Below the pieces are notes generated by a model. That model was not told the DNA's origin, ran no database searches, and saw nothing but the letters and a program-made list of their open reading frames with translations. A program made the position numbers and the translations under genes. Positions 16,346 to 23,488 of a stretch of 32,255 nt of DNA are shown piece by piece. Source of the stretch: an uncultured Ignavibacteriales bacterium (GTDB lineage: Bacteria; Bacteroidota; Ignavibacteria; Ignavibacteriales; Ignavibacteriaceae); NCBI GenBank assembly GCA_903843135.1, contig CAIMOS010000150.1:1-32255 (forward strand), given 5' to 3'. Position 1 is the first letter of the stretch; each line of letters opens with the position of its first letter.

Positions 16346-17104
16346 TTATTCTCCGGTCCTCTGCCCCGTAGTCAGGTCGAAAATCCTTCTCGCGCCCATA
16401 TAGCGCTTGCTGTAATAATTGTCCTCAAGAGAACTTACTGTCACGCCGAGTTTCGAACTTGCGTGTGCAAATAAATTATCACCAATGTAAATGCCAACGT
16501 GCCCCGGCCTTACCCTGCGCCTTGTATTGAAAAAGACGAGGTCTCCCGGTTCCAGATCTGACATTTCTTCTATCTCCTCGCCCATTGTATACTGTTCGCG
16601 AGCACTGCGCAGGATGGGGATTTCGAATGCGTCCTTGTAAACGCTCTGTGTAAAAGCCGAACAGTCAATTCCCCTCGTTGAGGTCCCGCCGTATTTATAC
16701 GGAGTATCATACCATTTGACGATTTGCATAAAAACTTTATCAAGCAGATTTGAGCGGGCAGGATCATTAAACCGGTGTTTTTTCAGCGTATCATACTGCG
16801 CGAGCACCTGCTCGATTTTTATTTTATTTACAGGCGGAACGTAATCTTCCAGTTCTGTGTCTTCCTCCTCATTGAGGTTGACCAGTTGGGAAGGGGCCTG
16901 CACAGTATCCTGCTCCTGGTAACGCTGAACTGTGTTCCCGCTGTTTTCGTCTTCTTTAGCAGAACCGCCGTACCGGACGGATGATGTGGATGGCGCGCAG
17001 CCGGAAACCAGCAGCATCAAAAACAAAGAAAGCAGTACGGCCCGCTTTAAAGTAAAACGGGCTCCTGATGTGAGCCCGCCAAAAATTTTATAAAAAATAA
17101 TCAC
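16346..17104 (-). CDS. NlpC/P60-family lipoprotein (putative peptidoglycan endopeptidase)
   Basis: A 252-residue secreted lipoprotein. A hydrophobic signal (about 20-35) ends in the lipobox LVSGC with Cys36 as the lipid site. The C-terminal ~125 residues are an NlpC/P60 cysteine peptidase with Cys148 (RGIDCSAF), His202 (PGHVGIYIG) and His214 (FAHASS) as the expected triad, so it should cleave stem-peptide links in peptidoglycan at the outer-membrane side of the periplasm. Residues 40-100 are a charged, probably flexible linker. The start is GTG at 17104, five bases after the sigma gene stop; no other start leaves a full signal peptide. The codons before the signal overlap a terminator-like hairpin, so expression may depend on readthrough. 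Confidence 0.9.
   Translation of the reverse strand: MIIFYKIFGGLTSGARFTLKRAVLLSLFLMLLVSGCAPSTSSVRYGGSAKEDENSGNTVQRYQEQDTVQAPSQLVNLNEEEDTELEDYVPPVNKIKIEQVLAQYDTLKKHRFNDPARSNLLDKVFMQIVKWYDTPYKYGGTSTRGIDCSAFTQSVYKDAFEIPILRSAREQYTMGEEIEEMSDLEPGDLVFFNTRRRVRPGHVGIYIGDNLFAHASSKLGVTVSSLEDNYYSKRYMGARRIFDLTTGQRTGE
17049..17078 (-). terminator. terminator-like hairpin after rpoD, inside the 5' end of the lipoprotein gene
   Basis: On the minus strand CGGGCTC (17078-17072) pairs with GAGCCCG (17064-17058) around a seven-base loop and is followed by TTTTACTTT. It lies about 30 bases after the rpoD stop and within the first codons of the NlpC/P60 gene. The second arm can alternatively pair with a downstream CGGGC (17044-17040), giving two mutually exclusive hairpins. 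Possible partial terminator or attenuator. Confidence 0.5.
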
Positions 17105-17109
17105 TATGG

Positions 17110-17964
17110 CTAACCCAGATAGGCTCTCAGATTTTTACTTCTGGAGGCGTGCCTGAGCCTTCTGATCGCTTTTTCCTTTATCTGCCTAACTCTCTCACGG
17201 GTAAGGTTAAATCTTTCTCCGATTTCTTCGAGAGTGAGCGAGTGCTCTTTATTAAGCCCGAAGTATAATCTGATAACTTCAGCTTCCCTCTCGGTAAGCG
17301 TGGAAAGCGCCCTCTCGATTTCCATCTTGAGGGATTCGATCATCAGAACGGTATCAGGCGAAGGCTGCTGATCATTCGAAAGGACATCGAGGAGCCGGTT
17401 GTCTTCGCCCTGCGCAAATGGCGCGTCCATAGAAACGTGCCGGCCGGAAATCTTAAGCGTATCGGCAACTTCATTCTCGTCCATATCGAGCTCGTGGGCA
17501 AGTTCCTGGGCGCTTGGCTCGCGCTCGTATTCCTGCTCGAGGTTGCTGTATGCTTTTCCGATTTTATTTAACGCGCCGACCCTGTTAAGCGGAAGCCTTA
17601 CGATTCTTGACTGCTCGGCAAGCGCCTGGAGGATTGACTGCCTGATCCACCAAACCGCATAGGAGATAAACTTAAATCCGCGGGTTTCATCAAAACGTTT
17701 TGCGGCTTTGATTAGGCCAAGATTTCCCTCATTGATCAAATCACCAAGGGAAAGTCCCTGATTCTGATACTGCTTTGCAACGCTCACTACGAAACGAAGA
17801 TTAGCCTTCGTGAGGGCATCCAGAGCAGTCTGATCTCCCTTTTTAATCCTGATCGCAAGTTCAATTTCCTGGTCAGGAGTAAGAAGGTCGACCTTGCCGA
17901 TCTCCTGAAGATATTTATCAAGAGACTGGCTTTCCCTGTTGGTATATTGTTTAGTGATTCTCAC
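17110..17964 (-). CDS. rpoD: primary RNA polymerase sigma factor (short Bacteroidota-type RpoD)
   Basis: A 284-residue sigma-70 factor without region 1.1 and without the non-conserved insert, the form typical of Bacteroidota primary sigma factors. Region 1.2 is at about 12-47 ([17 protein letters not shown]), region 2 at 52-122 ([46 protein letters not shown]), region 3 at 131-207, and region 4 at 216-284 with the helix-turn-helix [19 protein letters not shown]. The GTG start shares its G with the TAG stop of the upstream EutN-like gene (TAGTG), and its AAGGAG at 17979-17974 lies inside that gene, so translation of the two is probably coupled. Being essential, it must be expressed constitutively; no promoter of its own is obvious. 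Confidence 0.95.
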   Translation of the reverse strand: MRITKQYTNRESQSLDKYLQEIGKVDLLTPDQEIELAIRIKKGDQTALDALTKANLRFVVSVAKQYQNQGLSLGDLINEGNLGLIKAAKRFDETRGFKFISYAVWWIRQSILQALAEQSRIVRLPLNRVGALNKIGKAYSNLEQEYEREPSAQELAHELDMDENEVADTLKISGRHVSMDAPFAQGEDNRLLDVLSNDQQPSPDTVLMIESLKMEIERALSTLTEREAEVIRLYFGLNKEHSLTLEEIGERFNLTRERVRQIKEKAIRRLRHASRSKNLRAYLG

Positions 17965-18248
17965 TAATTAGTTCTCCTTAAATTATCAATATTTACTGAG
18001 TCGACGACTGCCACAATTGAAGCGTCGACCGGTGCAAAATCCACGGGCAGAGGTATTACCGCCTCGCTCGCGGTTATGTATAAAATGTATTCTCCCGGGC
18101 CGGAACCGACGGTATCGATCGCAACAATCGGTTCACCCAGCTTTTCGTAATCACTGTTCATAGGCTGAATAAACATCATCTTGGAGCCGTGGATGGCTTC
18201 ATACTTTCTGGTTGCCCAGATATTTCCGATGACTTGGCCTAAAAACAT
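17964..18248 (-). CDS. EutN/CcmL-family microcompartment vertex protein (divergent copy)
   Basis: A 94-residue BMC-P protein. It opens with [17 protein letters not shown] and has VDT-type [13 protein letters not shown] at 44-56, the signature of EutN/CcmL proteins, which form pentamers that cap the vertices of bacterial microcompartments. The usual GSSAR segment is altered to ASEAV at 60-64, so this copy has diverged from its neighbour. No BMC hexamer or trimer shell gene and no cargo enzyme is in the window; the shell, if any, must be encoded elsewhere. Its stop overlaps the rpoD GTG and its 3' end carries the rpoD ribosome-binding site. The family is clear; a shell role here is inference. 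Confidence 0.88.
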   Translation of the reverse strand: MFLGQVIGNIWATRKYEAIHGSKMMFIQPMNSDYEKLGEPIVAIDTVGSGPGEYILYITASEAVIPLPVDFAPVDASIVAVVDSVNIDNLRRTN

Positions 18249-18349
18249 TAATTTATTCTGTTAGAAATTAAACTGCAAAAATAAGGTTAAATATAATATG
18301 GTACAATGAAGAAAAAATTCGCCAAAACCAGTGGAATTGGCTAAAAAAG

Positions 18350-18628
18350 CTAATTTCCGTGGTACGGAATATCAAGTTTATCGACGATCGCCATAACAAC
18401 GGCGTCCACCGGCTTGTTCTTTGTGATAGTGGTCTGCCTGGCAGAACTGCCCGTGGCAACCAGTACAATTTCGCCGTCCCCTGCCCCGACACTGTCAACC
18501 GCCACAACAAAACTCTCCTTCTCCTGCATCTTCAGATCAAGCTGTTTTACGATAAGGAGTTTTGATCCTGTAAGGCTGTCGTCTTTGCGCGTGGCCCAGA
18601 CCGTTCCGATTATTTTACCTAATATCAC
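18350..18628 (-). CDS. EutN/CcmL-family microcompartment vertex protein (canonical copy)
   Basis: A 92-residue BMC-P protein starting at GTG 18628. It matches the family closely: MILGKIIGTVWATRK at the start, then VDSVGAGDGEIVLVATGSSAR at 45-64 split around the pore-facing loop, and PVDAVVMAIVDKL near the end. Such proteins assemble as pentamers that close the corners of polyhedral protein organelles. The start lies 14 bases inside the end of the PIN gene, and the next gene is a second EutN paralogue about 100 bases downstream. That gap holds an imperfect hairpin across this gene's stop (18333-18358) without a T tract. Two vertex paralogues side by side, as in many BMC loci that carry several BMC-P genes, suggest a satellite shell locus. 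Confidence 0.92.
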   Translation of the reverse strand: MILGKIIGTVWATRKDDSLTGSKLLIVKQLDLKMQEKESFVVAVDSVGAGDGEIVLVATGSSARQTTITKNKPVDAVVMAIVDKLDIPYHGN

Positions 18629-18992
18629 TCTCTTTTCCTTCTGAACTCATTTCTAAAATTTGTAATCCGGTATTCCGGTATTTCTTCGCGTCTCCGGTGA
18701 CTATCGTCAGATTATTCAGTTTTGCCAGTACGCAGAAAAGCTGATCGCGTACATTGCTGAAATATTTTTCAAACGCTTTCGTATTAAGACCGTACCTAGC
18801 AGGTATACCAAGGATATGAAGCGCGTTCAGCAGATTTCTGATCTGCGATTCTTCGTGCTCAACTGCAGCAAAGCTATACAACTCGGAAACATTGAATACC
18901 GAAGTATAGCAGGTTCCTGTAAACATCAATCTGTCCAGTAAACCGTGACCCGGATTAATGAGATAATCCGCAAGAACGTCGGTTTCGATCAG
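18615..18992 (-). CDS. PIN-domain protein (VapC-like putative ribonuclease), CTG start proposed
   Basis: The frame encodes a PIN ribonuclease-like domain of 125 residues when begun at CTG 18992: IETDVLADYL at 2-11, SVFNVSELYS with Glu37, VRDQLFCVLAKL with Asp83, and LTIVTGDAKKY with Asp101. These are the four acidic positions of PIN nucleases, with Glu3 where Asp is usual. The first in-frame ATG/GTG/TTG is the TTG at 18929, which would delete the first motif and strand. CTG at 18992 overlaps the upstream stop as CTGA, mimicking the common ATGA coupling, and has AGGAA just upstream. So either CTG is used or the gene has lost its ATG and is decaying. Its upstream partner would be the antitoxin; the end overlaps the EutN gene by 14 bases. 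Confidence 0.65.
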   Translation of the reverse strand: MIETDVLADYLINPGHGLLDRLMFTGTCYTSVFNVSELYSFAAVEHEESQIRNLLNALHILGIPARYGLNTKAFEKYFSNVRDQLFCVLAKLNNLTIVTGDAKKYRNTGLQILEMSSEGKESDIR

Positions 18993-19195
18993 ATATTCCT
19001 GCTTGCTGATAACTGCTCCGTGTATTTGGCATCAAATTTACTTCCGCTAAGTTTGCCTTTGCTCAATACGAAATTTAATGCAACATCCTCCGGGATCCGC
19101 TGTACCGGAGCGATCCTGCCGGCAAGACTTTTTTCTTCCGGCGAAGGTGTAAATTTATTTGTATTAGATGCCCCCAAGGGCTCTTTTGTTTCCAT
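18989..19195 (-). CDS. small protein upstream of the PIN gene (candidate antitoxin)
   Basis: A 68-residue hydrophilic protein beginning at ATG 19195 (a TTG directly before it is an alternative). I recognise no DNA-binding fold such as AbrB, RHH or Phd. Its N-terminal half is rich in Lys, Pro and Ser and looks unstructured; the C-terminal half (PEDVALNFVLSKGKLSG onward) could form a helix that wraps the toxin. Position is the main evidence: its stop overlaps the proposed CTG start of the PIN gene by four bases, the usual antitoxin-toxin arrangement, and it starts 15 bases after the phosphopentomutase stop. It could instead be an unrelated small gene. Confidence 0.45.
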   Translation of the reverse strand: METKEPLGASNTNKFTPSPEEKSLAGRIAPVQRIPEDVALNFVLSKGKLSGSKFDAKYTEQLSASRNI

Positions 19196-19210
19196 CAAAG
19201 TGTTAAACTG

Positions 19211-20371
19211 TTAACGGTGGAAACTTGTTCCGTCCAGGTAATTCTGGACGTCGAAAAATTCAGCAACGGTTTTCCCAACGTCCGCGAAGGAATCGCGTAT
19301 TCCGAGGTCTTCACCAAACTTTCCTTTCCTGTAATAAAGGAGCGGAACATACTCGCGGCTATGATCGGTGCTCGGAGTTGTCGGGTCGTTTCCGTGATCA
19401 GCCGTAATGATCAGAGCGTCAGATTCATCAAGTTTATCAAGGATTTTCGGCAGGAACCTGTCGAAATCCTTCAGCGCGTTCCCGAAACCTTTCGGGTCGT
19501 TGCGGTGGCCGAAATAGACGTCGAAATCAACAAGGTTTGCGAAGATAAAGCTGTTGCTCTGCTTCTTCAGGTAACTTTCGATTTTATTACAGCCTTCAAG
19601 GTTTGACTTGGTATGATCTTTCACCTTCAGCCCGCGGCCGTTGAATAAGTCATCGATCTTTCCGATGCCTATCGTATTAATGTCATTATCTTTAAGAATG
19701 TCGATTATCGTATCATCCGGCGGATCCATTGAGAAATCGCGTCTGTTGGTAGTGCGTTTATACTTGCCGCTGCTTCCAACGAATGGCCTGGCAATGACCC
19801 TGCCGACTTTATAAGGTTCTTTTAAAATTTTGTGCCTGGTAATTTCGCATATCTTATAGAGCCTGTCGAGAGGTATCACATCTTCGTGCGCCGCGATCTG
19901 AAATACTGAATCGGCGGAGGTATAAATGATCGGAAAGCCGGTCTTGACGTGTTTATCACCAAGTTGTTGGATTATTTCCGTACCGGATGCGGCAATATTT
20001 CCAAGGTAACCTTTGCATCCGGTCTCTTTGAGGAACGCCATCATCATATCGATCGGGAATCCGTCAGGAAAATAACTGAAATCGAAATCAAGTATCAGTC
20101 CGCCCAACTCCCAATGGCCTGTCGTGGAGTCTTTTCCTTTCGAGACTTCTTTTAATTTGCCGTGAGAGGCAGTAGGGAATGAAACGCGGGGAACACCTTT
20201 GATATCAGTTATATTGCCAAGCCCGAGTGATTTCAGATTAGGAAGTTCAATCCCTCCTACGGCATTGGCAATATTGCCGAGGGTATTGCTTCCCTCATCG
20301 TGATAAAACACCGCGTCAGGAAGCTCGCCAACTCCGACACCATCCAGGACTATGACAGCAAAATTGTTAAT
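19211..20371 (-). CDS. deoB: phosphopentomutase, ATT start proposed
   Basis: DeoB interconverts ribose-1-/deoxyribose-1-phosphate and the 5-phosphates in nucleoside catabolism. The frame has the alkaline-phosphatase-fold motifs of the family: LDGVGVGELPDA with metal ligand Asp10, HDEGSNTLGN, the phosphothreonine loop DSTTGHWE (Thr83/84), LVDFDVYFGHRNDP, TADHGNDPT and DHSRE near the C-terminus. The first standard start (GTG 20311) would remove Asp10, so it cannot give an active enzyme. Upstream the frame is closed by a TAA at 20398-20396, and the only plausible initiator is ATT at 20371, with GGAG at 20380-20377 five bases before it. This gives 386 residues, the normal family length. It abuts the GGDEF gene, whose stop is at 20386, and precedes the PIN/EutN genes. 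Confidence 0.88.
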   Translation of the reverse strand: MNNFAVIVLDGVGVGELPDAVFYHDEGSNTLGNIANAVGGIELPNLKSLGLGNITDIKGVPRVSFPTASHGKLKEVSKGKDSTTGHWELGGLILDFDFSYFPDGFPIDMMMAFLKETGCKGYLGNIAASGTEIIQQLGDKHVKTGFPIIYTSADSVFQIAAHEDVIPLDRLYKICEITRHKILKEPYKVGRVIARPFVGSSGKYKRTTNRRDFSMDPPDDTIIDILKDNDINTIGIGKIDDLFNGRGLKVKDHTKSNLEGCNKIESYLKKQSNSFIFANLVDFDVYFGHRNDPKGFGNALKDFDRFLPKILDKLDESDALIITADHGNDPTTPSTDHSREYVPLLYYRKGKFGEDLGIRDSFADVGKTVAEFFDVQNYLDGTSFHR

Positions 20372-20376
20372 GGTTT

Positions 20377-20380
20377 CTCC
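20377..20380 (-). promoter_or_regulatory. Shine-Dalgarno supporting the deoB ATT start
   Basis: GGAG on the minus strand, five bases before the ATT at 20371-20369 and just upstream of the codons for the conserved LDGVGVG motif. It follows the stop of the preceding gene by only a few bases, so reinitiation is also possible. Confidence 0.5.
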
Positions 20381-20385
20381 GGGGG

Positions 20386-22302
20386 TTAATTGACATTACG
20401 GACTTTATTTCCGCCGCTCTTAATTGCGTTATTCAATGCCTGGCGGGCGTTATTGAATACTTCATCGATCTTTGGCCTGGTGGCGGAAGCCAGCCCGATA
20501 GACACAGTAGTCGTGATCTGCTTGGAAACAAGAGGCACAGGCGTACGCGCGATTTTCGTCCGGAGTTTATCTGCCCAGATCTGAGCGTCGGAGGAACTTG
20601 TGTTAAAAAGAAAAACACCGAATTCATTTTCATCTGTGATACCCATTGAAATGAACGGATTCAATTCATCCCTTAGTACCTCCGCTACAGTTTCAACTAT
20701 TTTTGCGCCGGGATTGGTATCGAAAAAAGAAGTAGGATTCTGATGATCGTCAATTTTTATAAGGGCAAACGCGGCGGGTATTCCCAAGTCAGTCACCCTC
20801 ACGTGATCTTCAATGGCCTTTTCCCTGAATGCTTTTTTATTCAGCAGTCTTGTAGACGGATCAATAGAGATATAACTCATTATCTTCACTGTAGTGGAAA
20901 GATAATATATAGAGAACGCGATAAGGTTGGATGCGCCTTTCAGGAAGTTGACGTCTTCGTTCGAATACAAGTTCTTTTTTACGTTTTCAAAACAGAGCAC
21001 GCCAAAAGTCATATCATTAAAGATAAGTGGAATGGCCAGGAAAGAACCGTCATACTTAACGGGGTCCTTTTTGCCGTACCTCTTATACTCGGTTGTTGAA
21101 GTGTCCGATATTTTCACCGGAAGGCCGGCGTTAATACACTTTCCGACAAGGGTGTTGCTTAGTTCAATTTCAAATCCCTCCGGGACATACTCAATAGTCG
21201 GGATATTGTTTATGACGCGCAGTGTTGTGAATTTCTGGTGCAGCGGCTGGTAATAGACAAGAGCAAACGCATTATAGTCAACAAAACTGCCGACGGCTTT
21301 CTGGACGGAGTTAATAATATCGGTTTCATTATTATATCCGAGTGTCGGATCGATGAACTGAACAAAACCGTGGAGGCGGCGCTTAGCAACCGACTCGGTA
21401 TATTTGAGTTCGAAAAGATTAAGCAAAATTGTAATCAGCCGGACGTACCTGCCGAGTGAATAGATATGTTCAATTCCGTATTTATCCTTCATCAGCGAGT
21501 CAATCGCGAGTATTCCGATAAGGATACTCTGATGGAACATTGGGACGCCGACAAAACTTCTGATGTTCTGAGGAGTTTTATAGTAAATGATATTATCGGT
21601 TTCGGAAGTTGCGACAATCTCGGAGAGAAGTTCCGGCTCCCCGTTCATTACTATCTTACTCAGAATGTCATTCTCAATATCAAACTTCCTCTCATATACA
21701 TCTTTTGAGTTGGAGACAAACTTCTCAACTGAAAGCATCTGACGCTTACGGTTATAGAGAAACAAAATAGCCGTATGAGCTTCGTAAGAGTCTTTTATTA
21801 TAGTGAGAATCTTTTCCAGTACAAATAAAAACTGCTCGTTCTCCTTGATGTTAACAGGGAATTCTTCATTGGCAATTTCATTGTATTTTTCTTTGAGGTC
21901 AGCTGGGCGAACCACCGTTCTGACGCCGCCGATTCTGTTAAGGTTAAAGTCATCGATGATGCCGTCAAGTCGTTGTTGATTTCTGCTGATCACCTTAAAG
22001 GCGCTCTCTTCTTCACTGAATCTGGCGACGGGATCAACAGGGGCATCTGGTTCTGGAATTTGTTTATTTGCCGGAGTTTCTTCACCCACGGGAGGAGGCT
22101 GAAAATCTGCGAGTTTTTTTGCGTTCCTGCGGTTGAGGATATTTACAGTTATGAATCCCCCGTAAACGACCGCCAGAATTACTGCCGAAACCTTAAAAAC
22201 CATATCATCGATAAAAAAGATGAGCCCTATCAGGAGTGGGAATACCAGATAGTGCAACAAATTACTGAAACGAAAATTTGTATTAAAGTTGTCTGCAGCC
22301 AC
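20386..22302 (-). CDS. membrane-anchored tandem-GAF protein with degenerate GGDEF domain
   Basis: A 638-residue protein starting at GTG 22302. Two membrane helices (about 16-31 and 36-55) are followed by a Pro/Glu-rich linker, two GAF-like domains (about 150-300 and 315-465) and a C-terminal GGDEF-fold domain (about 475-632, beginning SIDPSTRLLNKKAF). The catalytic signature is replaced by TDENEF at 556-561 (in GITDENEFGVFLF), so diguanylate cyclase activity is not expected; it may bind nucleotide or act as a sensor scaffold. The DP-TRLLN and VSIGLA motifs of the fold remain. It lies between engB, whose stop is about 44 bases upstream, and deoB, which follows within bases. Its role in this housekeeping run is unknown. 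Confidence 0.85.
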   Translation of the reverse strand: MAADNFNTNFRFSNLLHYLVFPLLIGLIFFIDDMVFKVSAVILAVVYGGFITVNILNRRNAKKLADFQPPPVGEETPANKQIPEPDAPVDPVARFSEEESAFKVISRNQQRLDGIIDDFNLNRIGGVRTVVRPADLKEKYNEIANEEFPVNIKENEQFLFVLEKILTIIKDSYEAHTAILFLYNRKRQMLSVEKFVSNSKDVYERKFDIENDILSKIVMNGEPELLSEIVATSETDNIIYYKTPQNIRSFVGVPMFHQSILIGILAIDSLMKDKYGIEHIYSLGRYVRLITILLNLFELKYTESVAKRRLHGFVQFIDPTLGYNNETDIINSVQKAVGSFVDYNAFALVYYQPLHQKFTTLRVINNIPTIEYVPEGFEIELSNTLVGKCINAGLPVKISDTSTTEYKRYGKKDPVKYDGSFLAIPLIFNDMTFGVLCFENVKKNLYSNEDVNFLKGASNLIAFSIYYLSTTVKIMSYISIDPSTRLLNKKAFREKAIEDHVRVTDLGIPAAFALIKIDDHQNPTSFFDTNPGAKIVETVAEVLRDELNPFISMGITDENEFGVFLFNTSSSDAQIWADKLRTKIARTPVPLVSKQITTTVSIGLASATRPKIDEVFNNARQALNNAIKSGGNKVRNVN

Positions 22303-22346
22303 AAAAAAAATTAGTTTTATTAATGCAATATAGCGAAGAACTGCAA

Positions 22347-22925
22347 TTAAATTATCATATTTTTAACGATTCTCATCAGGTCAGCGCGCCCCTCGCCGTT
22401 AACCGAAGAATAGAAAACAAGATCCTCCTTAAGTTTATGCCCCGGGAATTCAGCTAAGAAATTTTTAACTGCCGAAGACCTCTCCCGCTGATTAAGTTTG
22501 TCAACCTTATTCATTACGAGCAGGGATTTATACCCCTTCGCCGAGAAGAAATGATACAACTCAATATCTGATTTTTGCGGTTCAAGACGGCTGTCCATAA
22601 TATGAACTACCAGTTTTATGTCCCTTCCCGAGTTCAGATATCCAAGAATAAGTTTGTTCCATTTTTCTTTTTCATCGGCCGCCGCTTTTGCGTAACCGTA
22701 TCCAGGTAGGTCAACAAAGTATACTTTTTTATCCGCGGTATAAAAATTAAGTGACCTTGTTTTGCCGGGAGTGCTGCTCACCTTGGCCAGGTTCTTCACT
22801 TTGAAAAGGGAATTAATAAGGGAAGATTTACCTACATTTGATCTTCCGCATAGCACAAACTCCGGCGTACCCGCCGGCGGCAGATCCTTAAGTGTAAAAA
22901 CCGTTTTAAATAATTCGATTGTCAT
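22347..22925 (-). CDS. engB: ribosome-biogenesis GTP-binding protein YihA/YsxC/EngB
   Basis: A 192-residue TRAFAC GTPase needed for assembly of the large ribosomal subunit. G1 is GRSNVGKS at 27-34, G2 Thr is in STPGKT at 51-56, G3 is DLPGYGYAK at 72-80, and G4 is NKVDKL at 139-144; the order and length are normal. The ATG at 22925 lies six bases from the T run of the rplQ terminator and has no Shine-Dalgarno, so it needs readthrough from the ribosomal operon or a promoter overlapping the terminator. Its place directly after the ribosomal genes fits its function. Confidence 0.96.
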   Translation of the reverse strand: MTIELFKTVFTLKDLPPAGTPEFVLCGRSNVGKSSLINSLFKVKNLAKVSSTPGKTRSLNFYTADKKVYFVDLPGYGYAKAAADEKEKWNKLILGYLNSGRDIKLVVHIMDSRLEPQKSDIELYHFFSAKGYKSLLVMNKVDKLNQRERSSAVKNFLAEFPGHKLKEDLVFYSSVNGEGRADLMRIVKNMII

Positions 22926-22931
22926 CTGTAC

Positions 22932-22962
22932 AAAAAAAAAGAGTAACCGGAAAGGTTACTCT
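22932..22962 (-). terminator. rho-independent terminator of the ribosomal operon
   Basis: On the minus strand AGAGTAACC (22962-22954) and GGTTACTCT (22948-22940) form a nine-base perfect stem with a five-base loop, followed by eight T. It lies about 25 bases after the rplQ stop and ends seven bases before the engB ATG. Confidence 0.93.
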
Positions 22963-22987
22963 TAAAATAACTAAGTTAACAGAATTA

Positions 22988-23470
22988 TCAGCTATTGGCT
23001 TCTTTAGCCGGCAACTGGGCATTTTCCTGCTCAGCGCGTTTTTTAGCTTTTTTCTCTTCTTTCTTCTGAGTTTTTTCTTCTTTACGTTCGGCAGCAAGCT
23101 GATTAACTACATCGTTATAGTCAACCAGTTCGATGATCGCCAGTTCGGCAGCATCGCCCTGACGGTGTCCGAGTTTAATAACTCTTGTATAGCCGCCTTT
23201 TCTGTCGCCTATTTTTTCCATTACTTCGCCAAAGAGAGCTTTGCCGGCTTCTTTGCTCTTGATTTCGCTCATAACAAGGCGCTTGCTGTTCAAGTCACCC
23301 TTGCGTGCTTTGGTGATTAATGGTTCAACAAAAGTCCTGAGTTCTTTTGCTTTTGCAACAGTTGTCTTGATCCTTTTGTGAAGAATCAAGGAGGTTGCTA
23401 AGTTTCTGAGGAGCGCGTCTTTGTGGGAAGCGGTTCTCTTTAATTTTCTGCCTTTTACCTGGTGTCTCAT
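22988..23470 (-). CDS. rplQ: 50S ribosomal protein L17, with charged C-terminal extension
   Basis: L17 sits near the peptide exit tunnel of the large subunit. MRHQVKGRKLKRTASHKDALLRNLATSL is the clear family N-terminus (quoted only in part by its key KGRKLxR and ASHRxALLRNL pattern), and the core ends near residue 122 (AELAIIELVDY). Residues ~125-160 add a tail of Lys/Glu repeats absent from the ~120-residue E. coli type; such tails are frequent in Bacteroidota. Last gene of the operon, 18 bases after rpoA and followed by a strong terminator. Confidence 0.97.
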   Translation of the reverse strand: MRHQVKGRKLKRTASHKDALLRNLATSLILHKRIKTTVAKAKELRTFVEPLITKARKGDLNSKRLVMSEIKSKEAGKALFGEVMEKIGDRKGGYTRVIKLGHRQGDAAELAIIELVDYNDVVNQLAAERKEEKTQKKEEKKAKKRAEQENAQLPAKEANS

Positions 23471-23488
23471 TTTAAATCTCTGAACAAA

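Noticed and set aside
18333-18358. Imperfect hairpin across the stop of the canonical EutN gene as a terminator
   Set aside because: The stem has a bulge and mismatch and no T tract follows on the minus strand.
18615-18929. PIN protein starting at TTG 18929
   Set aside because: This start would remove the first PIN strand and its acidic residue, which are plainly encoded upstream in the same frame.
20386-22302. Active diguanylate cyclase
   Set aside because: The GGDEF signature is TDENEF, which lacks the glycines needed for catalysis.
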